Below are positions 42,896 to 53,752 of a DNA stretch of 64,000 bases, one piece after another; the stretch's first letter is position 1; the number at the start of each line of letters is the position of its first letter. The notes under the pieces are model-generated. The model had not been told where the DNA came from. It searched no databases and saw only the letters and a program-made list of their open reading frames with translations. The stretch is from Lactuca virosa (taxonomy: Eukaryota > Streptophyta > Magnoliopsida > Asterales > Asteraceae). A program made the translations under genes and the position numbers. Where the stretch lies: assembly GCA_928212115.1 (NCBI GenBank), contig CAKMRJ010005634.1, positions 256,918,220 to 256,982,219 of the forward strand. Direction: 5' to 3'.

Positions 42896-44329
42896 ATCTT
42901 CAAGAAGAAGACCGACATAGATGGGAAGGTACACACTTATAAGGCGCGATTGGTTGCGAAGCGGTTTACTCAAACTCCTGGAATTGACTATGATGAGACC
43001 TTCTCACCAGTTGCGAAGATAAAGTCTATTAGGGTGATGCTAGCCATAGTTGCATTTCATGATTATGAAATATGGCAGATGGATGTCAAAACCGTTTTCC
43101 TTAATGTAAAGTTGGCTGAGGATGTTTACATAAGTCAGCCAGAGGGTTTTGTCGATGTGAATCATCCTAATAGAGTGTGGAAGCTTGAGAAATCCATTTA
43201 TGGATTGAAGCAAGCATCTCGCAGATGGAATCTTTGTTTCGATGAGAAAGTTAAAGAGTTTGGCTTTACAAGGAGCGACGATGAGTCCTGCGTATATGTC
43301 AAAGCTAGTGGGAGTATAGTTAGCTTTCTCGTGTTGTATGTGGAAGGCATACTACTCATAGGAAACGACATCCCAACCTTGCAGGAGGTTAAGTCCTGGC
43401 TTGGGAAGTGCTTCGCTATGAAGGAACTCGGAGAAGCTGCCTATATTTTGGGGATAAGGATAATGAGAAACAGGAGTAAGAGACTAATAGGACTTAGTCA
43501 AAGTACTTTCTTGGATAAAGTGCTGAAACGTTTCTGCATGGAGAACTCAAAGAAGGGGGAGTTACCAATCCAAAGCAATACCAAATTGACTAAGACTCAG
43601 AGCCTGAGTACAGAGACTGAGATAGCAGAGATGAGCCGAGTACCTTACGCTTCCGCAGTTGGCTCAATCATGTCTGCTATGACTTGTACTCGCCCTGATG
43701 TGGCCTTTGCTTTGAGCATGGTCAGCAGATATCAAGGGAACCCTGGTAGATCCCATTGGACCGCAGTCAAGAATATTCTTAAGTACATACGAAGGACCAA
43801 GGAATGGTTTCTTATCCTCGGTGGGAGTGATGACTTAAGAGTACGAGGGTATAGTGACGCCAGTTTTCAGACAGACCGAGATAACTACCGATCTCAGTCA
43901 GGCTGGGTCTTTATTCTCAATGGAGGAGCAGTGACTTGGAAAAGTTCCAAGCAGGAAACTGTGGCTGATTCAACGTGCGAATTAGAGTACATAGCAGCGA
44001 GTGAAGCGTCAAAGGAGGCAATATGGCTGAAGAACTTCATCGGAGACCTTGGAGTTGTACCTGGCATAAAGGAGCCTATGAAAATTTTCTGCGATAACGA
44101 AGGTGCGGTTGCCTTGACCAAGGAACCAAGGGATCATGGCAGATCCATGCATATCGACAAGAAATATCACTTTATTAGACATCGCGTAGAAGAGCGACTC
44201 CTCGTAGTGAAGAGGGTATCATCAGAGGATAACCCAACAAATCCCCTTACGAAGGGACTGAGTAGGGTCAAGCACTTGCAGCACGCTAGGAGAATTAGGC
44301 TGAAGGATGATATTAGTTTTTGTGATTAG
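42896..44329 (+). pseudogene. Copia-3 reverse transcriptase and RNase H
   Basis: This is the longest open stretch of the element (459 residues from 42950). Blocks: RFTQTPGIDYDETFSPVAK, QMDVKTVFLNVKLAEDV, SIYGLKQASRRWN, LYVEGILLIG, then RNase H with GYSDASFQTDRDN, STCELEYIAASEA and IFCDNEGAV, and the family tail to DDISFCD. The catalytic YVDD reads YVEG, losing the essential Asp pair, so it cannot polymerise although the frame is long. The natural stop is at 44327-44329. Confidence 0.92.
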
Positions 44330-45183
44330 ATAACTTTTACAGGACTTGTAATAGATAAATTGTGATCAACATTTGATGATTAAATAAAAGGTGTTTTATT
44401 TATAGTAAATTTACTGTTTTGTGTTAATTATTTACTATTATTTCATTTCGCATGTTTTGACTTCCTGAATAATAAGATTACTCGAACCATCCACAGTCGA
44501 TCATACATTGGAAGTAGGTATGAAAGAAGACTGTCATGAATTGGCTTGTAGACTGTCTAAAGTGTTTGGACATAGCAAAAGATTGCTACAACGTTAATGA
44601 GTGCTTATGAAATAAGATTTGAGTATTGGATTAAACTCGCGCTTACCTGAATCACTTCATGGAATTTAATCACGAGTGATTGTAAGATGATAATATCATA
44701 TAATCTTTAAACCTAGATATATGAGTTGTTGTTTGTGAGTTAGTTGTGCATTGATAATGCGTAAACGCATCAGTAACTTGATGTTATAAAACGTATTGTT
44801 GTGTACGATTTGATAAGCAAATAGTACAAGCATATGAGTCGAAGTTTATTTGTTCCTTTTATCCCACAAGGATAAAAGCGATATCTTGGGCCCCTCGATG
44901 ATTTGGTTTGACTTATGTGTCGGGCCCGGTCAGGACTAAGTTGATGTGTTCAATTAAGTTTTATGTCGAACAAATCAGAGATCGAGAAACAAACTGCTGG
45001 ACAATAAGTATGACTATGTTCAATGTGATTGTCCACATGATATCTTGTGAACGGAGGATTATACGATCCCTTATCTATAGGACGTTTCATTTGACTGGAT
45101 CAGGGTTGACAGAGGCTTTTTGAGAGCTACGATTGTTGATCAGATTCTGAAGTCATACTAGCAATTATAGTTATTAGACTTAT
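44330..45183 (+). other. Copia-3 3' untranslated region
   Basis: Non-coding, similar to the same regions of Copia-1 and Copia-2 (shared ACCATCCACAGTCG near 44490). No gene seen. Confidence 0.7.
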
Positions 45184-45196
45184 CCAAGTGGGAGAC
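45184..45196 (+). other. Copia-3 polypurine tract
   Basis: CCAAGTGGGAGAC just before the 3' LTR. Confidence 0.87.
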
Positions 45197-45984
45197 TGTT
45201 GGATTAGGTGTCTAAGCCCATAACTATATTTGGTATGTACTTGACCCGATTATGAGCATGGTCCTTTTGGGTTGCCTTCATCAGAGCAACTTGATTGAAT
45301 GATTAATGGAGAGAGAGGATAATATGGTTTATTAATATATTATAAGAATAATATATTAAAAGAGAAATCATATTAGTTAATTAATATTGGTCAAGAATTA
45401 ATTAAGAATTAATTTTATGATCAAAAGATATTAATTGAACTTAGGGGACTGGAATTGCAATTATAAGATAATTGGATCTTCGGCTGTAGATCCCTATGGA
45501 TCAAGGGGTGGACGAAATTGGGGTGAAAGCCCAACTTGAAATCGTCCAAGGCCTTATTCCAGAAGGTTCTTTGGACTGCTTAAGGCCTAAGTTATCCAAT
45601 TAGGGTTTTGACTGAAACCCTAGCAGCACACCTATAAAAGGAACCCTAGGGCATCCAAAATCGGCTACCAGTGAAACCCTAGAGTTCTTAGAGCCGATTT
45701 TGTGCCTCCATCTCCTTTCTCCAAGATCATTCTTCTTGCTTTGGTGTTTGTGATCCATAAGAGGTATTACATTTGTGATACTAAGCTCTTGAAGATTGAA
45801 GATTCTTGCTATTCTTGAAAGGTATTCATATAAACCTATTTTGTTATAGATTTCGATTTTAGTATGCTAGAATTATGGTTTATAAGCTTTGGATGATTTG
45901 AATGTATAATAGAGAAACCTAGATCCAAAGCTTTAGGGTTTTGCATGTGCACCATAGGATTGATGATTTGCTCAAAACCCATCA
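45197..45984 (+). repeat. Copia-3 3' LTR
   Basis: A 788-base LTR starting TGTTGGATTAGGTG and ending AACCCATCA. Its second half matches the truncated 5' LTR with a few substitutions. Gypsy integrase follows at 45985. Confidence 0.9.
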
Positions 45985-47046
45985 AAGACATCGGGTGGTC
46001 ATGACACCATTTGGGTAATTGTCGATAGATTAACCAAATCTGCTCACTTCGTGCCAATAAAAGAAACATACAAAATGGAGAAATTGACCTGAACTTACAT
46101 CAAAGAGATTGTACGACTGCACGGTGTACCAATATCTATTATCTCGGATAGAGACAAAAGATTCACCTCGCGATTCTGACAGTCATTACAGAAATCCCTG
46201 GGAACTAGGCTGGACATGAGTACAACCTACCACCCACAAACCGATGGGCAGAGTGAGAGAACTATTCAAACCATAGAAGACATGCTGAGAGCCTGTGTGA
46301 TTGACATGCTGAGAAACCTAGATTCAAACCATAGAAGACATGCTGGGATACCCATTTGCCACTTGTAGAGTTTTCATACAACAATAGCTATCACACTAGC
46401 ATCAAGGCTGCCCCGTTCGAAGCCATGTATGGCCGTAAGTGCAGATCCCCTCTATACTGGGTTGAAGTGTAGCTAAAGGGCAAGTCCCTGACAGCACTCT
46501 CACTGGCCGGAAAATCATTCGAGAAACCACATAAAAGATCGTCCAAATCCGAGAACGATTGAAAGCCTCTAAAGACAGAAAAAAGAGCTACGCAGAAAAA
46601 AGACGAAAACCCTTGGAATTCCAGGTTGGTGACCGCGTTCTATTGAAGGTCTCACCTTGGAAGGGCATGATACGCTTCGGAAAGCGTGGAAAACTAAATC
46701 CAAGGTACATAGGGCCGTTCGAGATTCTTGCTAGAATCGGCCCAGTAGCTTACAAACTCCATCTACCACAAGAACTTAATAACGTACACCCTGTCTTCCA
46801 CGTGCTAAACCTAAAGAAGTGCCTATCCGATGAGACTCTTGTGATTCCACTCGATGAAATCGAGATAAACGAGAGTCTAAACTTCGTGGAAGAACCAGTA
46901 GAAATCATGGATAGGGAAGTAAAACGAACAAAACAAAGTCGCATACCAATAGTGAAAGGTTCGCTGGAATGCCAAGCGGGGACCTGAATTCACTTGGAAG
47001 CGAGAAGACCAAATGAAACAAAAGTACCCGCTTCTTTTTCCCTAGT
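45985..47046 (+). pseudogene. Gyp-6 integrase core to chromodomain-like tail
   Basis: This starts within the core just after the first Asp: TIWVIVDRLTKSAHFVPIKE, VPISIISDRDKRFTSRF (second Asp) and GQSERTIQ (Glu), with stops near 46090 and 46178. A duplicated stretch (GATTCAAACCATAGAAGACA-like at 46265 and 46322) disrupts it near 46300. From 46559 it reads openly: KRRKPLEFQVGDRVLLKVSP, GKLNPRYIGPFEILARIGP and the chromodomain-like tail PLDEIEINESLNFVEEP, with a final shift near 46960. Tekay-type, the same subfamily as Gyp-2. Confidence 0.87.
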
Positions 47047-47106
47047 CCATGATGTACTCACTATAGAAATAATTTCGGGACGAAATTCCCTCTAGCGGGG
47101 GGATAA
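47047..47106 (+). other. Gyp-6 polypurine tract region
   Basis: TTTCGGGACGAAATTCCCTC followed by AGCGGGGGGATAA directly before the LTR. Confidence 0.83.
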
Positions 47107-47551
47107 TGTAACAACCCGTTATTTTGAATCAATAAAAGTCAACAAAAGTCAAACCAAAAATCGAAAATAGTCAACTAAGTCAAGCAAGGGTCAAATAAGA
47201 GAAACCATTTGATTTAATAATAATTATATTTATTTATTTATGTGTATTTGTTAAAGGAATCAAATTGCCCCAAAACCAAAACACCTTTCCTTTAGAACTG
47301 AGAACCCTTGCATAGGGCCCCACCCTCAGACCGAAATCAGGTTTTCGGTCAAGACCAAAAGCATGAGAAGGGACCCACTTCGGACCGAAAACAGTTCTCG
47401 GTCAGGACCGAAATCAAGTCTTGCGAGGACCCACCTAGTGCACCGAAATCCTTCGTTTTTGGACTACTTTCACACCGAAATCACTTCTAAAGCCCATCCA
47501 AACAAACGAAATCATTAAGTTTTGGCCGATTAGGACCGAAAACACATCTTT

Positions 47552-47693
<142 letters not shown>

Positions 47694-48319
47694 TTTTGCC
47701 GAAAACATAATTCATTTCTCAACTTTTAGGCCGAAAACACTCCCATTTTGCTCTCAAGTATCATCCGAAAACCCTCAAATCTTCATAAGGTTTGGCCCAG
47801 AATCTTCAAATCTTCAACCGAAATCATCAAGAACATTCATCACATCTTCAAATCTTCATTAATTCTTCATATCTTCAAGATGTTTCCCCAAGAACACAAG
47901 AACATCATCAAATATTCATAACTCCCACCGAAACACCCAAACACACCGAAAACGCCTAGAACACTTCTAAATAATTCCTAAAGCCTTTTGTAAGTATTTC
48001 TTACATTATTAAGTGTTGTCTAACACTTTAATTTGTTATTTATTATTTAAATCAATATCTTATTAATTTAAATACGAAATCGTGTATAATTATTATTAGG
48101 ATACGACTACGCACACGGGTTCTAACCCGAAGATCACCTCTACCACTTCGTATCCAAACGAGAACGCACATTCGAGGTGAGTTCATACCCCTACGTTTTC
48201 ACTATTTTTTAATGTTTTATGGGGGGAATACAAGTAAAACACAAGGACTCTTGTGTTAATGTTCAAACCGTTTCAAACCATTTGCAATTGTTTCAAACCG
48301 ATTTATGGCTGCATTTTAT

Positions 48320-48320
<1 letters not shown>

Positions 48321-48410
<90 letters not shown>
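48321..48410. repeat. TA microsatellite
   Basis: About 45 TA units in the Gyp-6 LTR; the Gyp-2 LTR has a short run of 11-12 units at the matching place (18517-18539). Confidence 0.95.
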
Positions 48411-48414
<4 letters not shown>

Positions 48415-49870
48415 TCAACAGACTTAGAATTGGCAATTCCGCCCTAAATCCTGTTCCTTGTCTAGTTGTGGGTTTAGGATATAATTACTTATTCGACTGT
48501 CTTTTCACTCTTATTTATATGTGTTGTGAATATATATGAATATAAATTGTATTTCATTATATTGATAACCCTTTTTGTAACATGTAGAGCAAAAGGGTAT
48601 TTTTCACAAATCTCTTACTACCGCTTTATACACATCGTTAAATTGCAAAGGTTTTTTCGTTCATTACAGAGCATATATTTAAACTATAATAGGTATAGTT
48701 TGAGAAACACTACACTATCTTACAAACTCAAGAACACTATACAGAAACAAGTATATAAACTATAATAGGTATAGTTTATGGAACACTACTCTATTTCACT
48801 AATTCAGGGATACACTACTAAAATAATTATTTAAGTATAATTATTTTACATCACAAAGTGCACTACTACAAGGTAATACATACAGTTTCAAGTACAAAAG
48901 AACACTATAATACTACACGTAATCTAGTTAATACAGGGTTGTGAGACACTCATTTATTGTGCCTGTCAGGGTACAAGTTCAAGTCCTACAAATGATAACC
49001 AGAATCTTCTGGAGGGAGAGCGTGAATTTGTGTATAGATCTATACGGGACTAACAATCCCGCACCTGAGTTGTTTGCAAGAGCTAGGCCGACAGGCCTGG
49101 GGTGACAAATGTCATAACATTCCGACGCATGAAGAACGTCGTAGAGGCCACTAGTCATTTTAGCATGGTTATATGAAACTCACAATAGTATCAACTAAAA
49201 CATTATTTACGGGATTTACACTACTTCAAAGGTTTTATTTTAAATGATGAAACTACAGTACACTATTTACACTACAGTTGGTGGATTCCAGACACTCATA
49301 CAAAAGGTTTTCATACAAACACTACTATGATACACTACTTTCTAGTACAGAGCACACTAGTACAACATACAATTTAGGGAAACATTTATGATATGGTTTT
49401 ATTTAGTAATAAGACTACCATATACTATTACAAAGTACAATAACAAACATACGTTTTGGTCTTAAGGCTCAAGACTACATTTCATTTACTATAGAAAATA
49501 TTGGATTTTCTGGAGGAACATACTAATATTTTTCAAAGAACAATGACAAGCTTTCCATTACAAAAACATACTTATGAACTCACCACCTTAAATGTTGATA
49601 CACTTTCAAAATCACTTGTATTATCAGGGAACCGATAGACAGGTGCACTACAGGTTTTTGAGAAGACGGAGCTTTATATAGTCGTGTCTTTTTACTTTTG
49701 CTATACATTTTCGGTGTCATACAAACAATGTTATGAACAGATGTAAAAACTTTACTTTATGAAAGTAATGGTTGTGTTTGCTTTGATTACTATTATACAA
49801 TTGTTGTGATACTGTACATGACGTCCTCCGCCCCCGAACGTTTCCGCCGTTCCGGTTTGGGGGTGTGACA

Positions 49871-49891
49871 CTAGTTCAAGTGGGGGAGAAT
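49871..49891 (+). other. Gyp-7 polypurine tract fragment
   Basis: TTCAAGTGGGGGAGAAT precedes the next LTR and directly abuts the end of the Gyp-6 LTR. Only this scrap of the Gyp-7 interior remains. Confidence 0.72.
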
Positions 49892-51838
49892 TGTAACACC
49901 CCGACTCCCATGTATAAGTTTTAAAACCTTATATACATGTTTATGGACCTACTCGACGAGTTGGTTGCCCCCAACTCGTCGTGTAGAGTCGGGTTAGCCC
50001 GCGTGGATTATTGGACCTACTCGGCGAGTCGGAGGACCCATACTCGAGGAGTAGGAGATGGAAAATGAAACCCTAATTTCCGGGATTTTGCACCCTATTT
50101 AAAAGGTCATTAGCCTCCCTTACCGTCCCCCTTGAGTCCAGAAAACCCTAATCTCGAATACCCTCCATTTGTGTGTGTGAAGAAGCTTGGAAAATGGTTT
50201 TTGTGAAGAAGGCTTGAAGTTTAAGGAGCTTGGAGCAAAGGAAAGCTTGTAGATATGACTCTACTTTATCTTGGAATCATTTTGAAGGTAACAAGTCGTT
50301 ACCTTGACTTTCCTCTATCTAGATCTCTCCATGCTTAAGTTTAGGGCCATTTTGGCATGTATGTGAACCAATTCGGGTATTAGTCATGATATGAAGTTGT
50401 AACATCAGATCTGGACTTCTCTAAGTCTCTATAGCCATAAAGTTATCCGATTTAGCAAGCTTGGGCCTTTCTCTTTGGATTAAACCTTTCCCCTTAGTTT
50501 GGTTTTGGCATTTAGGACCATGCATGTACGTAACGTTTGCAACTTTACGTGGGAACCATGCCCTAAGAGGTTAGATATGCAATATGGAGCTTTGGGGTGG
50601 TTAAAAACGTCTGGATAAGAAATGGACTGCATGAACTCGACGAGTTGGATGAAGATTGCCCGTAATTGATTCTGCATGAAATCGATGAGTCAGTAAGAGG
50701 ACTCGACGAGTCAGTTACGGTTTTCCCCGACATCTAGACACGCATGGACTTGACGAGTTGGTTGGAAACTTGGCGAGTCAATTACGACTTTAGTGATTTC
50801 TGAGTTCTTAAGGAACTCGACAAGTTGCTAGCTGCACTCGACGAGTCGGGTCAACATGGACTGTTGACTTTGACCGTTGACTTTGACCTTGACCAAGGGT
50901 TGACCAATTGGACTTTTGAGGGTATTTTGGTAATTTGGGATTCTGATGGATTTGGTCTCATGGTGGTTATAGGTGGTTGAGTTTGTGGCTGTGATTCGAG
51001 AGTTTGATTTTATCATTACAATTCGACAGTTGTGAGGTGAGTTTTCCTCACTATACTCAAGGGTCTAATGCACCAAGGACAACCCTTTTGGATTGTTATC
51101 CTGATATGTTATGTTGTTATGATCTGTTAGATCGGTATCCTGGTAGATAGGATGTTATTATGCTGTTATGATCTGCTAGATCGGTTTGACTGTCTATAGA
51201 CTGTTATGTGATTATCTGATATATGTGCACATGTTTGATTGGTGGTTGAGGCTTATCTGCTTTGTACGAAAGTCAACAGACCTGGGCATTCCAACCCAAT
51301 GGTTGTGGGCCGTGAGTATTCCATGCCGAGGATGATTGGACTCGTAGTATGTGGGCATTCCAACCCGATGGTTGTGGGCCGAGGGTATACCATCCCGAGG
51401 ATGACTGGACTCGTAGTATGTGGGCATTCCAACCCGATGGTTGAGGGCCTGGGGTATTCCAACCCGATGGTTGATTGGACCCATAGTATGTTGTTTGTGT
51501 TTATGTGTATGTTGTTGTGTGTATGGGTATTTTGAGGGAACCCACTAAGCTTCGGGCTTACAGTTGTTGATTATGTTTCAGGTACTTCTGATGATCGCGG
51601 GAAGGCGAAGGCGTGATCGTACAACTCCTCATATTTTATGATTTTGATTTCTGGGATACTCTGACATGAACTATTTTGAAAACAAGTTTTGTAATAATCA
51701 TTGGTTTTGAAATGTTTTAAAAAGTTTAAATTTGGCATGATTTTTATGGATGTTACATTACGTGATGATTTGTTAACTATGGTTTTATTAGTAATTTAAA
51801 AACGAAATTTTTGGTCCGTATTTTTGGGATGTTGCACA
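49892..51838 (+). repeat. Gyp-7 LTR, a different gypsy family
   Basis: This 1.95 kb block starts TGTAACACCCCGACTCCC and ends TTGGGATGTTGCACA. It carries about eleven ACTCGACGAGT-type palindromes (49950-50850) and three 69-base tandem repeats (51283-51490), followed by CACTAAGCTTCGGGCTTACA (51543-51562), a landmark shared with the inverted LTR at 61895. No protein-coding part is left. Confidence 0.78.
51283..51490. repeat. 69-base tandem repeat, three copies
   Basis: Units start at 51283, 51352 and 51421, each beginning TGGGCATTCCAACCC. The array lies in Gyp-7 LTR. A related, more decayed array with shorter units lies inverted at about 62225-62375. Confidence 0.93.
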
Positions 51839-51889
51839 TATTTTGTTTCTTTTATCATGAATTTGGTAAAGGGTATCGTGATATGAGAA

Positions 51890-52560
51890 TTTTTTTTGAA
51901 TGATATGACGATAATATCTTGTTAAACCAAGAAAACTTTGAACCTCAGTTGGAGTCCTTAGTGTCCATTTCATCACCACTTCAATCTTTGCATTATCTGC
52001 TTTAATTCCAACATTGGATACGACATGTCTGAGAACTTGGACTTCTTGTAACCAAAAATCACACTTCGAGAACTTATCATATAATTTCTCATTCTTTAAG
52101 ACTTGCAACACTTTCCTTAGATGCTTTTCATGTTCACTTTCAGTCTTTGTATATATGAGAATATCATCAATAAATACTATAACCGAGCTGTCAAGAAATG
52201 GCTTACACATGCAATTCATCAAATCCATAAACACGACAGGAGCATCTTTAAGACTGAATGACCTCACCAAAATTCATAATGACCATAACGAGTTTAAAAC
52301 GATGTTTTTTCAACGTCACTACCCTTTACGTGGACTTGGTGATAATTGAAACGAAGATCAATTTTAGAGAAGTAATAATCTCCTTGAAGCTGATCGGAAA
52401 ATATCATAAACTCTCGATAATGGATACCAATTCTTGATTGTAACTTTATTGAGCTCGTGATAATCGATGCACATTTACATGGATTCATCCTTTTTTAACG
52501 AATAATATTGGTGCAACCCACAGTGAAGAACTCTGGCGAATAAAGTCTTATCAGGAAGTT
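51890..52560 (-). pseudogene. Gyp-8: gypsy reverse transcriptase relic
   Basis: On the minus strand: DYYFSKIDLRFNYHQVHVKG (52294-52400), a shift, then VFMDLMNCMCKPFLDSSVIVF with FIDD intact, YTKTESEHEKHLRKVLQVLK, FSKCDFWLQEVQVL and FLGLTRYYRHII. This is a gypsy lineage distinct from Gyp-1 to Gyp-6 in sequence. Many shifts and no flanking domains; an old relic. Confidence 0.85.
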
Positions 52561-53224
52561 CTTGAAGTCAAGACATCAATTTACGGATTTCTATGACTGT
52601 ATTCCAAAATTTTAAAATGTGTATGGATGTACTCCAACATGTATTATGAAATTCTAGTAGAAATGTGTATGTAATATCTTGAATGATTGCATTCTATAGT
52701 TGAGTTATGGAAAATGCTAGTAATACCAAGCCTTTGGACCATAATGAAGAAAGTGATGGCTCAATTGAAGAAATTGTACCCACGAACTCGAATTTGACCC
52801 GTGAACCCGTATAAATAATTGAGTTAGACAGTTCGTGTTCAGGTTTGGCTTATCTGTGTTAGGGTTAAGCAGGACGACACTAATATTTATATGGTTCGTG
52901 ACCGGGGTAAGCTTTTGACCTGCTAACCCGTCAATCCGAACACGATATAATTGTCACTCCTATCAAATTCTAGTTTAGAGATAATTTCAATGCTCTCCGA
53001 GACATTACGCTTTATCTTGTCTACTAGGGCTTATGAGGCGATGCTTACTCTCAGTTACCTCAAAGCTGTAGACATATAGGAAAATATTTTTATTTTGATA
53101 ACATATTGAAACTATAAGACTAAAATCAATACTCTTCTCATCCTTGTGGACTAGAACAACATTAAAATAAATATCAAGGATCCATCTGAGCTAAATCGTA
53201 TTCTCGAAGGTATTGTTATAACAT
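52561..53224. other. Intergenic sequence without recognisable gene
   Basis: AT-rich, no long reading frame, no clear repeat boundaries. Short phrases such as ACCCGTGAACCCG and GACCTGCTAACCCG (52795-52935) look like decayed repeat sequence of unknown type. Confidence 0.5.
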
Positions 53225-53466
53225 TTAGAAAAAAAGCTAAACGGAGGATCCGGGGGGTGTACGTAACGTGTTGTGTCATCTCATCTAAATCTATGTTACG
53301 TCAGGCATCGGCTAAATCCTGACCGTCGAAGGGAAATTATTACAACAAACAGCGGTAAAATTATCTGGTACGGACCAAATCCAACGGCCGTAAAACAAGC
53401 AACGAGAGGTGTGAAGAGGAAAGAGAAAATGCGCTAAGGTTCAGTTTCATTTCATACAATCGTGAA
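53225..53466 (+). promoter_or_regulatory. Probable promoter region of the RING gene
   Basis: The 240 bases upstream of the pyrimidine-rich leader carry ACGT-core sequences (GTACGTAACGTG near 53258, TTACGTCAGG near 53295), which in plants can bind bZIP factors. No convincing TATA box was seen. The transcription start cannot be placed from sequence alone. Confidence 0.3.
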
Positions 53467-53517
53467 ATGATCTCTTCGTTTTCTCATTTCTCTCTCATCG
53501 GCACTTGCGATTGTTAA
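53467..53517 (+). CDS. Possible upstream open reading frame, 16 residues
   Basis: An ATG at 53467 opens a 16-codon frame ending TAA at 53515-53517, inside the pyrimidine-rich stretch 236-286 bases before the main start. If the transcript begins upstream of it, it could dampen translation of the main frame. Whether it is transcribed or conserved is unknown. Confidence 0.3.
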   Translation: MISSFSHFSLIGTCDC

Positions 53518-53752
53518 ATTTCAGCTTCCAACTCTGAAACCCTAAGATTTGAGAGCTATAATCGGTTCTCTTTTTCGTATTTTATTGATTAATTTAAGAT
53601 TTAAGATAGAAAGACCTAAAAAGGGGGATTCTTGATTTCCCGAAGGTGCTGTCGGCCAAGTAAGGAATTTAAGGAGATTTCTCTTTGTGTTGGAAGTTCT
53701 AATTATAATTTCCATATAGAATAGGGCTAGCGATTTGCGTGTTTGGGAATAT

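Larger units (their letters stand above)
38506..45984 (+). mobile_element. Copia-3: copia element of the Copia-1 family, older
   Basis: On the plus strand: truncated 5' LTR (38506-38888), primer site, leader, gag-pol (40293-44329), polypurine tract and complete 3' LTR (45197-45984). The protein is very similar to Copia-1 block by block but has many stops, lost protease and reverse transcriptase active sites, and several shifts. The left end is joined to Gyp-5 LTR and the right end to Gyp-6 integrase, so the insertion was in Gyp-6 and a deletion removed the left flank with half of the 5' LTR. Confidence 0.9.

Noticed and set aside
42950..44329. Host gene for a 459-residue protein
   Set aside because: It is the reverse transcriptase/RNase H part of Copia-3, with its active site lost.
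51283..51490. Tandem repeat as a CRISPR array
   Set aside because: The 69-base units are contiguous with no spacers and lie in an LTR of a plant genome.
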